64,000 bases of DNA from Paulinella micropora (GCA_009731375.1 BJOX01000090.1:77264-141263), one strand, 5' to 3'. Shown: positions 1 to 16,090, counted from the stretch's first letter. The notes: generated by a model from the letters alone, not told the origin. Translations and numbers: made by a program.

Positions 1-4315
<4,315 letters not shown>

Positions 4316-4316
4316 A

Positions 4317-4372
<56 letters not shown>

Positions 4373-4675
4373 GAAGAATGAAGAGGAGAAGGGAAAGCTC
4401 TTTTCTCACATAGTAGCCTCATTCAGCAACGGATTTATTTATTTATTTATTTATTTATTTTATTTATTTTATTTATTTTATTTATTTTATTTATTTTATT
4501 TATTTTATTTATTTTATTTATTTTATTTATTTTATTTATTTTATTTATTTTATTTACTTTATTGATTTTATTATTTTATTTATTTATTTTATTTATTTTA
4601 TTTATTTTATTTATTTTATTTATTTTATTTATTTTATTTAATTTATTGATTTTATTTATTTTATTTATTTTATTT

Positions 4676-4707
<32 letters not shown>

Positions 4708-4900
4708 TCTATTTATTTATTTATTTATTCACTTATTCATGTATGTATTTATGTATTTATTTATTTATTTATTTATTTATTTTTTTATTTTTTTATTTCT
4801 TTATTTATTTATTTATTTACTTATTTGTATTTTATCTATTTATCTATTTACTATTTATTTATGTATTTATTTATGTATTTATTTATGTATTTATTTATGT

Positions 4901-4931
<31 letters not shown>

Positions 4932-4943
4932 TTTATTTATTAC

Positions 4944-4986
<43 letters not shown>

Positions 4987-5075
4987 TGTACTTACTTATT
5001 TACTTATTTACTTATTTATTTATTTATTTGTTTATATATTTATTTATTTATGTATGTATGTATGTATGTATGTAT

Positions 5076-5110
<35 letters not shown>

Positions 5111-5215
5111 TCATTTATTTATTTATTTATTTATTTGTTTGTTTATTTATTTATTTATTTATCTATTTATTTATTTATTTATTTATTGATTGATTATTAT
5201 TATTATTATTATTAC

Positions 5216-5284
<69 letters not shown>

Positions 5285-5318
5285 TATTATTATTATTATT
5301 ATTACTATTATTATTATT
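4316..5318. repeat. AAT, ATTT and ATT microsatellites
   Basis: (AAT)n at 4316-4371 is followed by a 60-bp unique linker, then by about 770 bp of (ATTT)n and (TTTTA)n variants with ATGT and ATCT interruptions, ending in (ATT)n at 5193-5318. No gene is seen. The Tyr/Leu/Phe/Ile frames are repeat artefacts. Confidence 0.95.
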
Positions 5319-5880
5319 AAGGGTATTGGAGGCTTATGTCCGTTGAGGATATGCCATTAGCTGCATCAGTACGCCTCAGATATAGTAAATCTGCCTTGGA
5401 GTGTTGACTGTGACATATTTGAGGGAAATCCCGATGAAAAAACCTAGTCACACTTGCTAAACAGAGTTCCAGCCCAATGGCCTCAAGGCGTTAAACTGTG
5501 ACGCCAACTCATAACCCTTTGGTGGTAGATGCTGGGGAGGAGGGTCGTTGCGCGCGTAAAAGATCTTAAACTCCGCATATGCTGGTTGATAGCCCAGGAC
5601 CCAGCAGACACCAGATTGTTATGGGTGGGGTTTCGAGGCAGCTCTAGCAACCGCGCTTGGTGTATGCACTTGCACATTCGGTGACGTCTTGCAAGAGGTT
5701 GCTGGGACTGCGGAATAACCTCGGCTTAGTGCAGTCTTGCCCTCAGGAGCTCCATCGGTGGCCCCGATCATCAGGCGAGAGACTGACACGTGGGGGTGGA
5801 GGACCTCGAACAAGGGTATTGGAGGCTTATGTCCGTTGAGGATATGCCATTAGCTGCATCAGTACGCCTCAGATATAGTA
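5319..5880. mobile_element. Short element with 69-bp terminal direct repeats
   Basis: The 69 bp at 5319-5387 recur essentially unchanged at 5812-5880 in the same orientation. They bracket about 424 bp of non-repetitive sequence, and the whole block is embedded in ATT microsatellite on both sides. No convincing ORF is inside. The architecture resembles a very small LTR-like (TRIM-like) element or one and a fraction copies of a satellite monomer. No target duplication can be recognised because both flanks are ATT repeat. The same architecture, with unrelated sequence, occurs at 13984-14597. Confidence 0.5.
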
Positions 5881-5940
5881 TTATTATTATTATTCTTATT
5901 TTGTTGCTGTTGTTGCTGTTGTTGCTGTTGCTGTTGTTGC

Positions 5941-5972
<32 letters not shown>

Positions 5973-6025
5973 GTTTGTTTGTTTGTTTGTTTGTTTGTTT
6001 GTTTGCTGCATGTGCTGCATTTGCT
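5881..6025. repeat. ATT, GTT/GCTGTT and GTTT microsatellites
   Basis: Consecutive blocks of ATT, trinucleotide GTT with GCT variants, and tetranucleotide GTTT. Confidence 0.9.
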
Positions 6026-6029
6026 AGGG

Positions 6030-6450
6030 TGGTGCGCTCGCGGCAGGTCTAGAGGACAATGCGGGACAGCGCGGGGAAAGGGCAGGTCTAGAGGACAGTG
6101 CGGGACAGCGCGGGGTAAGCGGAACACAGTCAGCTCTAGAGGACAATGCGGGACAGCGCGGGGTAAGAGCAGATCTAGAGGACCATGCGGAACAGCGGGG
6201 GGTAAGGGCAGGTCTAGAGGACAATGCGGGGCAGCGCGGGGTAAGGGCAGGTCTAGAGGACAATGCGGGGCAGCGCGGGGTAAGCGGAACATACGCCGCT
6301 CGAGAGGACAATGCGGGACAGCGCGGGGCAAGGGGAACACACCCCGCTCTAGAGGACAATACGGGGCAGCGCGGAGTATGGGGAACACATTCTGTTCTAG
6401 ACGACCATGCGGGACAGCGGGGGGGTAGCGGAACACACCCCGTGCCGCCC
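6030..6450 (+). repeat. Minisatellite of about 39-57 bp units carrying GGTAAG
   Basis: About nine degenerate units share the core CTAGAGGACAATGCGGGACA, followed by GCGCGGGG and, in five units, TAAG. Several units therefore read as an open block ending in a consensus 5' splice donor (GG|GTAAG). This resembles the exon-edge arrays found elsewhere in the window, but no parental exon was identified. It could also be an ordinary GC-rich minisatellite. Confidence 0.75.
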
Positions 6451-6529
6451 CACCACGCGCACACAAGCCCCAACACGCAGGTGCCACAGACTGGAATACT
6501 GTACTATGTACTAGTATGTTCTTGATAGT

Positions 6530-6621
6530 GTATGGCTAAGGGTGTGTGTGCGTGTATGTGTGTGTGTTTTAGGGGACAGACAGCACGCCCTCACAGAGCG
6601 AACAGACCACAACATTACGCT

Positions 6622-6656
<35 letters not shown>

Positions 6657-6753
6657 ATGTATGTATGTTGAAAGGAGTGGTCTCAAGGCTCGTGGGCGAC
6701 AGACACCACAGAGCGAACAAGCACATCCTCACACAGCGAACAGACCCGTCAAG

Positions 6754-6805
<52 letters not shown>

Positions 6806-6837
6806 TTCTCTCTTTCTCTCTCTCTCTCTCTATCTAT

Positions 6838-6871
<34 letters not shown>

Positions 6872-6907
6872 TTCTTTCTTTCTTTCTTTCTTTTTTCTTT
6901 CTTTCTT

Positions 6908-6969
<62 letters not shown>

Positions 6970-7050
6970 ACAATGTATGTATGAATGTATGTATGTATAT
7001 ATGTATGTATGTATGTATGCATGTATGCATGTATGAATGCATGTATGTAT
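6530..7050. repeat. GT, TATG, CT, CA microsatellite mosaic
   Basis: (GT)n and (TATG)n are followed by about 170 bp of (CT)n with CTTT variants, (CA)n and (GTAT)n. Two short unique patches near 6570-6615 and 6690-6755 are similar to each other (a CACAGAGCGAACA word in both). Confidence 0.9.
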
Positions 7051-7325
7051 GTACGTGTGTGGTGTGTTGTGTAGAGGGTGAGTCGTTGTGCGTTGTGTCT
7101 GTCGGCGAGGTGGAGGCGAGCGAAGACGCGCAGGTGCTGCCTGCGGCCTGCTGCATATCGCAGACAAGTAGCTAGCTCGCCCGCACACGTAGGCTGGATG
7201 ACACTCACATGCTCGCTGAAGTCACAGCTAGCTTGCCTGCACCACCTGCTGCAGATCACAGCCAACTAGCTTAAGCTTGTCTTCACACTTAGGCTGCAGT
7301 CCCAGCGAGCTTGCAGACACATCCG
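7051..7325. other. Unique GC-rich segment, no assignable gene
   Basis: About 275 bp of non-repetitive sequence between microsatellites. Short open stretches exist on the plus strand around 7075-7175, but I see no clear splice-bounded exon or recognisable motif. It may contain a small exon of a plus-strand gene. Nothing firm can be said. Confidence 0.4.
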
Positions 7326-7417
<92 letters not shown>

Positions 7418-7906
7418 CCTCCCTCTCCCTCTCCCTCCCNNNNNNNNNNNNNNNNNNNNNNNNNNNNNNNNNNNNNNNNNNNNNNNNNNNNNNNNNNNNN
7501 NNNNNNNNNNNNNNNNNNNNNNNNNNNNNNNNNNNNNNNNNNNNNNNNNNNNNNNNNNNNNNNNNNNNNNNNNNNNNNNNNNNNNNNNNNNNNNNNNNNN
7601 NNNNNNNNNNNNNNNNNNNNNNNNNNNNNNNNNNNNNNNNNNNNNNNNNNNNNNNNNNNNNNNNNNNNNNNNNNNNNNNNNNNNNNNNNNNNNNNNNNNN
7701 NNNNNNNNNNNNNNNNNNNNNNNNNNNNNNNNNNNNNNNNNNNNNNNNNNNNNNNNNNNNNNNNNNNNNNNNNNNNNNNNNNNNNNNNNNNNNNNNNNNN
7801 NNNNNNNNNNNNNNNNNNNNNNNNNNNNNNNNNNNNNNNNNNNNNNNNNNNNNNNNNNNNNNNNNNNNNNNNNNNNNNNNNNNNNNNNNNNNNNNNNNNN
7901 NNNNNN

Positions 7907-7945
<39 letters not shown>

Positions 7946-7989
7946 TCTCTCTCATACGAACATGCAAGTAGCAAGTAGGTTGGTATGTT
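7326..7989. repeat. (CT)n run, 467-bp assembly gap, poly-C block
   Basis: (CT)n leads into the gap at 7440-7906. The right edge of the gap is a pure C run of about 37 bases, then CTCTCT. The homopolymer abutting the gap is probably an assembly artefact. Confidence 0.85.
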
Positions 7990-8149
7990 GTGTTTGGTTT
8001 AGACGCCGCAGCGAGCAGTAGATGCAAGGGGCAAGCATCGGCCCGACACGCCGCGCAAAGCGACCTGCCGGCCCACCCCGCTGCAGCTGCCCGCACGGTG
8101 CACCAAACCAACAGCATGAGCAAGCAGAGCAGGGACGAAGAGGAAGCGA

Positions 8150-8550
8150 GAGAGGAGGAGGAGGAGGAGGAGGAAGAAGAAGAAGAAGAAGAAGAAGAAG
8201 AAGAAGAAGAAGAAGAAGAAGAAGAAGAAGAAGAAGAAGAAGAAGACGAAGAAGAAGAAAATGGAGAAGAAGAAGAAAATGGAGGAGAAGGAGAAGGAGA
8301 AGGAGAAGGACAAGAAGAAGAAGAAGAAGAAGAAGAAGGAGAAGAAGAAGAGGAAGAAGAGGAAGAAGAGGAAGAAGAGGAAGAAGAAGAGGAAGAAGAA
8401 GAGGAAGAAGAAGAGGAAGAAGAAGAGGAAGAAGAAGAGGAAGAAGAAGAGGAAGAGGAAGAGCAAAAGAGGAAGAAGAAGAGGAAGAAGAAGAGGAAGA
8501 AGAAGAGAAGAGGAAGAGGAAGAAGAAGAGGAAGAAGAAGAGGAAGAAGA

Positions 8551-8600
<50 letters not shown>

Positions 8601-8608
8601 AAGAAGAA

Positions 8609-8640
<32 letters not shown>

Positions 8641-8760
8641 AGAGAAAGAAGAAGAGGAAGAAGAAGAGGAAGAAGAAGAGGAAGAAGAAGAGGAAGAAGA
8701 AGAGGAAGAAGAAGAGGAAGAAGAAGAGGAAGAAGAAGAGGAAGAAGAAGAGGAAGAAGA

Positions 8761-8808
<48 letters not shown>

Positions 8809-8970
8809 AGAGGAAGAATAAGAGGAAGAAGAGGAAGAAGAGGAGGAAGAGGAGGAAGAGGAGGAAGAGGGGGAAGAGGAGGAAGAGGAGGAAGAGGAGG
8901 AGGAAGAAGAAGAAGAAGAAGAAGAAGAAGAAGAAGAAGAAGAAGAAGAAGAAGAAGAAGAAGAAGAAGA
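8150..8970. repeat. (GAA/GAG)n tract with (GTA)n insert
   Basis: About 820 bp of plus-strand polypurine triplet repeat, interrupted by (GTA)n at 8555-8600. The flanking unique sequence at 7990-8150 is open on the plus strand and could be the end of an exon, but no motif is recognisable. Confidence 0.95.
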
Positions 8971-9310
8971 TGAACAACACAATGACTCAAGAGGGCTCCT
9001 TTCCCCTGGCCGTGCGATGCGCTGCCTCTTCATCTTTGTCTCTTCTTGTCAACCTCCACTTGGCGGTCACTTCTGTTGTGGCTTTTCTACTGCTTGGGCT
9101 TGGCCTTGCAGAACCTATTGGCGTTGTTTTGCACGTTTTTGACCTCTCTTATGTTTTCAATTTTCTTCCACCCCCTTGAATGTCAAATCGAAAAGCAGTG
9201 TCAAACAGCAGCAACAAAACAAAGTCACCGTATTCTGATGCATTATTATCAACAAAACCCGCAACAACTCGCGATGGTCATCATCAGCAACGGCAAGCAC
9301 AAAGTCAGCA
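8971..9310. other. Unique segment, no assignable gene
   Basis: About 340 bp of non-repetitive DNA between a GAA tract and a GT tract. A 69-codon plus-strand frame (8970-9179) is hydrophobic and Leu/Ser/Val-rich, but its start lies inside the repeat and no family is recognised, so I do not call it a gene. Confidence 0.35.
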
Positions 9311-9398
9311 CTGTGTGTGTGTGTGTGTGTGTTCGTATGTATGTGTGTATGTGTGTATCTGTGTGTGTGTGTGTATGTGTGTGTGTGTTTGTGTGTAG

Positions 9399-9473
9399 GC
9401 GATGGCGCGAGGAGCTGTTAGTTCTGCCCTTGGGTGATGTGCAGCAGCTGACAGTGGGCGGGTCGCCTCGCTG
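9399..9473 (+). CDS. Putative exon of an unidentified gene
   Basis: A plus-strand segment lies between an acceptor (TGTGTAG after a GT tract) and a donor (CTG|GTGAGC). It encodes WREELLVLPLGDVQQLTVGG in one open frame. A 55-60-bp degenerate copy of its 3' end and the following intron lies directly downstream at about 9515-9565, where the donor GT has become GC. That is the same exon-edge pattern seen in the kinase and desaturase genes. The protein family is not recognised. Starting and ending phases do not match the exon at 9593 directly, so the gene model is incomplete. Confidence 0.45.
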
Positions 9474-9592
9474 GTGAGCTCAGTCTGCCTGCGTCAGCTC
9501 CCATCGGGAGCAGCTACAAGTAGGTGGGCCGCCTTCTTGGCATGCGCAGTCTGCCTGCCTCAGCTGCCAAGCCGTGAGTTTACCGTGCAAAG

Positions 9593-9631
9593 GCGAAGGC
9601 GAGGACGTCAGCCTGCACATGTCCTACAGCG
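9593..9631 (+). CDS. Putative small exon of an unidentified gene
   Basis: Thirty-nine bases between CAAAG and a good donor (AGCG|GTAAGA) encode EGEDVSLHMSYS in one frame. The exon runs straight into a (CTAT)n intron. It may belong with the exon at 9399-9473, but the phases need an intervening exon. No family is recognised. Confidence 0.4.
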
Positions 9632-9635
9632 GTAA

Positions 9636-10492
<857 letters not shown>

Positions 10493-10686
10493 CCCACCGC
10501 CCCCAACACAGCACCCGCCAACCACACCCCCGCGCAGCAGCAGCAAACAGCAGGTCGCGACAGGGAGCAGTCGCAGACAATGTCGGATAGTTACCGTGTG
10601 TGCGATACATGCACACATACATTTATTCGTATACATACGTACATCATTTATCACATGTATGTGTGTGTACTGTTTTGTGGCTGCAG

Positions 10687-11033
10687 GTAGTTGGTGTTGC
10701 GGGGCATGCGTCGTGCGCTGTGTCGGCGAGCGCTACAGACCAGCCCGTGCGGCCGCGCCTGCCCACTAGCCTACTCAACATGCGCTCCAGACACCTCCGC
10801 AAAAAAGGTCATTCACTAACACTAACCCTCAACCCTAAGCCTTACGCTTGCCCTAGCTCTGAACATGCGCTCCACGTACCTTGGCAAACGAGGTCACACA
10901 CACTCAGCGCAATGACGCAGAGTAAGCCGCACGTGTGGATGGAACTGTGTGTCGCAGCTGTGACGCGCCATGATCGCCGCAAAGTGCTGCCGCTACAGGT
11001 GCCCCTCTCCACCTCTCTCTCTCTCTCTCTCTC

Positions 11034-11101
<68 letters not shown>

Positions 11102-11235
11102 GATTCTCTTTTCCTTCCGCAAATTCTTCAGGATTCATAGTCAGTTAAGAAACCGGCTAACAAATAAAACACAATATAATTCTATTTGAATAAGCGTGGT
11201 AAATAAGTATTAATAACTGTGCTCAAGGACTGTAA

Positions 11236-11306
<71 letters not shown>

Positions 11307-11392
11307 CTCTCTGTTTTTGTCTGCCTATCTGTGTGGTCCATCTGTTGTGTTAGCTGGAATGGCGTTGCCGGAGGAGGACCAGGAGCTGGTTG

Positions 11393-11431
<39 letters not shown>

Positions 11432-11515
11432 CATGTCTGTGTATGTGTGTGTATGTGTGTGTATGTATATATATATATGTATATATATTATATATATATA
11501 TATATTATATATATG

Positions 11516-11559
<44 letters not shown>

Positions 11560-11756
11560 TGTGTGCGTGTCTCTATGTGTGTCTGTGTGTCTATCTGTTG
11601 GTCAGTTGTCTTAGCTGGCGATGGCGTTGCCGGAGGAGGAACAGGAGCTGGTGTGTGCGTTTGTGTCTGTATGTGTGTGTGTGTGCTTATCTATCCATCT
11701 CTTGTGTTGGCTGGCGATGGCGCTGCCGGAGAACGACCAGGAGCTGATGGAGCGTG

Positions 11757-11795
<39 letters not shown>

Positions 11796-11813
11796 GTGTG
11801 CGTGTGTGTGCGT

Positions 11814-11845
<32 letters not shown>

Positions 11846-11964
11846 CTGTGTGTGTGTGTGTATGTGTTATGTATCTATCCGTTGTGTCAGCTGGCGATGG
11901 CTCTGCTGGAGGACGACCAGGAACTGGTGGAGTGTGTGTGTGTGTGTGTGTGTGTGTATGGCCC

Positions 11965-12002
<38 letters not shown>

Positions 12003-12213
12003 TGTGTGTGTGTGTGTGTCTTTGTCTGTGTCTGTATCTGTATGTATGTGTATGCGGTGTGTGTGTGTGTGTGTGCCTGTTCGTTGTTGTCAGCTGGCGC
12101 TGGCCTTACCGGAGGACGACCAGGAGTTGGTGGAGTACCGAGGAATCAACCTCAGACAGGTCACCACACTGCTCCACGATAGGAGTGCATCACAAACACC
12201 GCTCTACTTCTTT

Positions 12214-12259
<46 letters not shown>

Positions 12260-13018
12260 CTCGTTCTCGTTCCCAGAACAAGCATTCTCGCGCGGCGGCT
12301 CAGTCCTGCTCCAGCAGCAGCTCCCCGCCCTGCCCACCCCGGTCCGCCCTGCCCGCACCGCCCGCCCTTCCCTTCCCCCCCTCTGCACCAGCAGCTGCCC
12401 CTGCCCTCCTTGGTTGCTCTTTCCGCACCCCCTTGCTCTCTTCGTTCTGCCTGCCCTGCTTGCCCCGCTTTCCTCACACACACACACACAGAACGTAGAG
12501 ACAGCAGCTCCCTGTCCCCACCCCGGCCCGCCCTCCCCGCACTCCCCGCACTACCCTCCTCGCACACGCATAGAACGTTAGTAATATGCTGTGCCTGCAT
12601 GTTGTGTGTATATCTTGTGTGTATTGTGTGTGTCAGTTCGGGGGACGGCGGTGTGCTGGAACTAGCATCTTTATGTGTGTGTACATGTATGTGTATTATG
12701 CGTGTATTAGTGAGTGTACTTGTGTGTGTACTTGTGCGTGTGTTGTGCGCATTGTTGTTAGCTCCCGGGGGGGGGGGGGGGGGGGGGGCCCCNNNNNNNN
12801 NNNNNNNNNNNNNNNNNNNNNNNNNNNNNNNNNNNGGGTGGTGGGGGGCGGGGGGGGGGGGGGGGGGGGCTGTGTCACTGCTGGGTGTATGTATTTCTGT
12901 GTGTTTGTGTCTGTGTGTGTGTTGTATGTTGTGTGTTGTGTGTGTCAGTTCGGGGGACGGCTGTGTGTTGGAACTAGCCGCCCGGTCCCGCACTGAGGGT
13001 CAGACTCCACAGCTCTGA
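10687..13018 (+). CDS. Unidentified spliced gene (3' part), multi-exon
   Basis: Candidate exons lie at 10687-10807 (after CTGCAG, ending AAAAAAG|GTCATT), 10921-10998 (encodes [20 protein letters not shown] and further residues, ending CTACAG|GTGCCC), 12094-12159 (22 codons, [19 protein letters not shown], between TTGTCAG and CAG|GTCACC) and about 12950-13018 ([20 protein letters not shown], then TGA). The second and third join in phase 0. The first-to-second and third-to-fourth junctions need exons I cannot see, one possibly in the gap at 12793-12835. Introns are GT and CT repeats. Three of the four exons have degenerate copies of one end in the adjacent intron. I do not recognise the protein; the charged/hydrophobic alternation suggests a helical domain (inference). 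Confidence 0.5.
10855..10900 (+). repeat. Downstream echo of the exon at 10687-10807
   Basis: The 3' end of the exon and its donor (AACATGCGCTCCAGACACCT and onwards) recur once as AACATGCGCTCCACGTACCT, followed again by AGGTCA. A few CCCTAA-like units lie between parent and copy (10820-10850). Confidence 0.6.
11005..11330. repeat. (CT)n tracts flanking a 140-bp unique intron piece
   Basis: Two long (CT)n tracts, 11012-11100 and 11240-11312, flank AT-rich unique sequence. Both look like intron interior between the exons at 10998 and 12094. Confidence 0.9.
11350..11935 (+). repeat. Four upstream echoes of the exon at 12094-12159
   Basis: Four copies of the exon's 5' part (about 11353-11397, 11614-11651, 11711-11750, 11891-11932) are spaced 100-260 bp apart in GT microsatellite. 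Three follow a GTTG(T)-type acceptor tail and CTGGCGATGGC. Translated, they read [42 protein letters not shown] and [14 protein letters not shown], against [15 protein letters not shown] in the parent. Many differences are silent (GCG/GCT/GCC, TTG/CTG/TTA, GAG/GAA). Only the last, full-length unit continues into YRGINLRQ and a donor, so it is taken as the parental exon. Confidence 0.75.
12215..12935. repeat. Intron repeats: CT tract, Pro-coding GC-rich repeat, GT tract, gap
   Basis: (CT)n lies at 12218-12257, followed by a C-rich segment in which similar CCCGCCCTGCC and CTGCCCTGC stretches recur (12300-12470, 12500-12560). GT-rich sequence and a 43-base gap at 12793-12835 follow, the gap flanked by G runs. 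An echo of the last exon ([10 protein letters not shown]) lies at about 12633-12671. Confidence 0.8.
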
Positions 13019-13023
13019 TAGAC

Positions 13024-13036
13024 AGATGGACAGATG

Positions 13037-13071
<35 letters not shown>

Positions 13072-13300
13072 TGATAGATAGATAGATTGATAGATAGATA
13101 GGTATGAAGGCAGGTTGGTTGGCTAGTAGGTAGTGTATGCATACATGCATGTGCGCATGTGTATATATGTATGTGTGTGAGGAAGGCAAAGGGCGCAGCT
13201 GGTGTATGCGTGTAAGTACGTATGTATGCATATGTGTATGTGTTTGCGCGAGCAGCTGGTGCAGCATTATGTATATATCCACGTAAGCAAATATATGTGT
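13024..13300. repeat. (GATA)n and GTAT repeats
   Basis: (GATA)n with GATT variants at 13030-13110, then GTAT-rich sequence. Two GCAGCTGGTG words (13195, 13253) may be decayed echoes of the AGCTGGTGC motif amplified just downstream. Confidence 0.7.
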
Positions 13301-13689
13301 GGTTGTTGTTGTGGTTAGCTGGTGCTGTGTGTGGTTGTTGTGGTGGTTAGCTGGTGCTGTGTGTGCTTGTTTTGTTGTGGTTAGCTGGTGCTGTGTATGG
13401 TGGTTGTTTTGGTTAGCTGGTGCTGTATGTGGTTGCTGTTGTTGTTGTGGTTAGATGGTGCTGTATGTGGTTGTTGTTGTTGTTGTTGTGGTTAGCTGCT
13501 GCTGTGTGTGGTGGTGGTTGTTGTGGTTAGCTGTTGTTGTGTGTGGTTGTTGTTATGGTTAGCTGGTGCTGTGTGTGTTTGTTGTTGTTGTTGTGGTTAG
13601 CTGTTGTTATGTGTGGTTGTTGTTGTTGTGGTTGGCAGGTGTTGTGTGTGGTTGTTGTTGTCGTTGTCGTTAGCTGGTGTTATGTGTGG

Positions 13690-13732
<43 letters not shown>

Positions 13733-13742
13733 GGTTAGCTGG
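13300..13742 (+). repeat. Minisatellite of about 40 bp, GGTTAGCTGGTGCTGTGTG core
   Basis: About ten to twelve units share GTGGTTAGCTGGTGCTGT and a GTTGTTGTT spacer of variable length. The array ends at GTGGTTAGCTGGTGCGGGCA, immediately before a possible exon (13766). Because TTAGCTGGTGC resembles an acceptor plus exon start, this may be an upstream echo array (inference). Confidence 0.8.
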
Positions 13743-13765
13743 TGCGGGCAGCTGGTGCGCCGCAG

Positions 13766-13911
13766 GCTCCATTCCACTCTCAAGTCCACCACAAGCCACC
13801 TCGCACTCTCTACGCATCGTTGCATGTATACATATATCTATTTGTTATATCTATCTCCTGCAGGCTCCATTCCACTCCCAAGTCCACCACAAGCCACCTC
13901 GCACTCTCTAC
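13766..13911 (+). repeat. Two copies of a possible exon (APFHSQVHHKPPRTLY)
   Basis: After CGCAG at 13766 and again after CTGCAG at 13864, the same 48-bp open segment occurs with a silent TCT/TCC difference. The copies are separated by about 50 bp of TAT-rich sequence. One is probably an exon and the other its echo. No donor is obvious in either, so the coding status is uncertain. Confidence 0.45.
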
Positions 13912-13983
13912 CTATCTATCGTTATGTGTACATACATCTATCTGTTCTATCTATCTATCTATGTATCTATCTATCTATCTATC

Positions 13984-14597
13984 TACCCACAGACTTCCTT
14001 GGTTGACGAAATCAGAAGCTCCTTTTTTCTGACATTAGTCGATATCTCATCAGTTGATCTCATCACTTACTCCACGGAGCGAACCAAGGCCACTTGAGGT
14101 GTCACTGACCCTCCCTTGGGCTTGGTTTTTTGAAATGGGTGCCATCTGTCGACAGACAGAGAATTAGGGGATGGTGTGGGTGTGCTGGGCCCGTGGTGGG
14201 GTGCCTTATGTGTGCCTAGCCATACGCCTATAAGTCACATGCCGAAATAGCGACGGGAAGCACAATCCTGTTCCCTCAGGGTGCCCTTTCTCGCTTGTTG
14301 AGCCCGGAATAAAACCCACAGTGCTCTGTCGGTTTATACTAGACTGTCGAACAGTCTCGAAACTCCATCTGCTTACTGGGTCCTCTGTAATGGAGGTGGG
14401 AGCTCGTTCTGCAAGGGGCGCTTATGGAACGAGCCCTGGCCCCGCCTGGTACTAGGGAGCTTTGGTATCGCCTGTATCAGTCCCTTCCGTGCAAACATCA
14501 CGGCTTAGCTGGGCATCGGGTTAATACTTTACCCACAGACTTCCTTGGTTGACGAAATCAGAAGCTCCTTTTTTCTGACATTAGTCGATATCTCATC
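13984..14597 (+). mobile_element. Dispersed element with 68-bp terminal direct repeats
   Basis: A 68-bp repeat at 13984-14051 recurs at 14530-14597, 546 bp away, with unique sequence between and (CTAT)n on both sides. The right-hand 220 bp (14378-14597), including the terminal repeat, recur at 43194-43417 with few differences, so it is a dispersed family. It could be a miniature LTR-like retroelement or a dimerised satellite unit. No ORF or tRNA-like promoter was recognised. Confidence 0.6.
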
Positions 14598-14609
14598 TAT
14601 CTATCTATG

Positions 14610-14679
<70 letters not shown>

Positions 14680-14906
14680 CCTATCTATCTATCTATCTAT
14701 CTATCTATATTATAAATATATATATATATATATACCTTCCTAAGAGTGTCAGCAGTAGTATTGCGTACATAGACACACACACACACATACATACATACAT
14801 ACATACATACAGACACATGCATGCACCGCCATAGAAGTGTTGTCTTTATTTAAAGAATAATATGCTTGTTACTTTCACTTGCCAAGTTGATTGCGGATAG
14901 AAAGTG

Positions 14907-14969
<63 letters not shown>

Positions 14970-14979
14970 CTAATTGTAC

Positions 14980-15054
<75 letters not shown>

Positions 15055-15055
15055 C
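14598..15055. repeat. (CTAT)n, CATA and (GTA)n microsatellites
   Basis: (CTAT)n about 110 bp, TA and CA/CATA repeats, about 70 bp of unique AT-rich DNA, then (GTA)n for about 150 bp. Confidence 0.95.
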
Positions 15056-15270
15056 GCCAGTGTCGCCTGTGCCGTCGCGCGCGCCCTCACCACACTCTGA
15101 GGCCTGTGCCAGCGCGCGCGCCCTCACAGTACCACTCTGAGGCCAGTGAAGCTGCTACAGCATGACGCCAAGTCGCCTGTGCCAGCGCGCGCGCCCTCAC
15201 TACCACGCTGAGGCCTGTGCCAGCGCGCGCGCCCTCAATACACTCTGAGGCTAGTCAAGCTGCTACAGCA
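15056..15270. repeat. Minisatellite with GCGCGCGCCCTCAC core
   Basis: Four units of CCTGTGCC(A/G)(T/G)CGCGCGCGCCCTCA, followed by CTCTGAGGC, are arranged as two roughly 100-bp higher-order repeats, each ending AGCTGCTACAGCATGA(C/T)G. Confidence 0.85.
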
Positions 15271-15342
15271 TGATGCTATTATTCCTGGCTAACACTTTAC
15301 TTTACATGATCTTTCCCTCGACCTACCCACATGCGCCTCCAG

Positions 15343-15348
15343 ACCAAA

Positions 15349-15399
<51 letters not shown>

Positions 15400-15523
15400 C
15401 CTACCTACCTACCTACCTACCTACCTACCTACCTACCTACCTACCTACCTACCTACCTACCTACCTACCTACCTACCTACCTACCTACCTANNNNNNNNN
15501 NNNNNNNNNNNNNNNNNNNNNNN
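15343..15523. repeat. (CTAT)n, (CTAC)n, gap
   Basis: Tetranucleotide CTAT switches to CTAC and runs into a 32-base gap at 15492-15523. Confidence 0.95.
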
Positions 15524-15829
15524 AGTGTTGCATAGCCCGGGCTAGGTCCCTGCGGGGGTTTAGGCCTCATACAATGTCATCATTGTAGCTTGCGCAAGCT
15601 TACGGTGCTCAAAACACTTGGACTAACGGCTTCCTTTTCTTTCTCTTCTTCCTTATCCTCCCACTCTCCATTCCTAGATTGCCTTTTTCTTCAACGTCCT
15701 TCCTCCTCTTCTTTTTCCAGAACACAGTCTACCCGTGATTCCCATCCCGGACACATGCACAGTACACAAATTATTGTTTGATGTGAAACTGCGTTCCTTT
15801 GCAAGGACTACATTCCTTTGCGACATCTC

Positions 15830-15835
<6 letters not shown>
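15524..15835. other. Unique segment, no gene recognised
   Basis: About 310 bp of non-repetitive sequence. It starts with GC-rich DNA, becomes pyrimidine-rich (15620-15720) and ends GACATCTCAT before (CTAT)n. The ending resembles the GATATCTCAT end of the dispersed element at 14597, so it may be the tail of a related element (inference). Confidence 0.35.
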
Positions 15836-15869
<34 letters not shown>

Positions 15870-15879
15870 GCACGTGCAG

Positions 15880-15945
15880 ACGGGGCGAGTGTGCGTTTGG
15901 TGGTGGTGAAGGAGGCGCCCTACTCCCCAGCGCCGCCGACAAGAG
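15880..15945 (+). CDS. Putative exon of an unidentified gene
   Basis: Sixty-six bases between a GCACGTGCAG acceptor and an AGAG|GTCACC donor encode GASVRLVVVKEAPYSPAPPT plus one Arg, with intron phase 1 on both sides. (CTAT)n lies upstream and (CA)n downstream, the usual intron content here. The proline-rich end suggests a linker. No family is recognised. Confidence 0.45.
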
Positions 15946-15991
15946 GTCACCACAACATACAACACACAACACACAACACAACACACAACAC

Positions 15992-16090
<99 letters not shown>

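Noticed and set aside
5745-5800. Hammerhead ribozyme in the short terminal-repeat elements (CTGATGA words on the minus strand, also near 14050)
   Set aside because: A stem-II-like hairpin follows the first word, but the conserved GAAA and closing helices are missing in both places.
8970-9179. Small membrane protein of 69 residues
   Set aside because: The start lies within the GAA tract, there is no conserved motif, and a single short frame in unique DNA is expected by chance.
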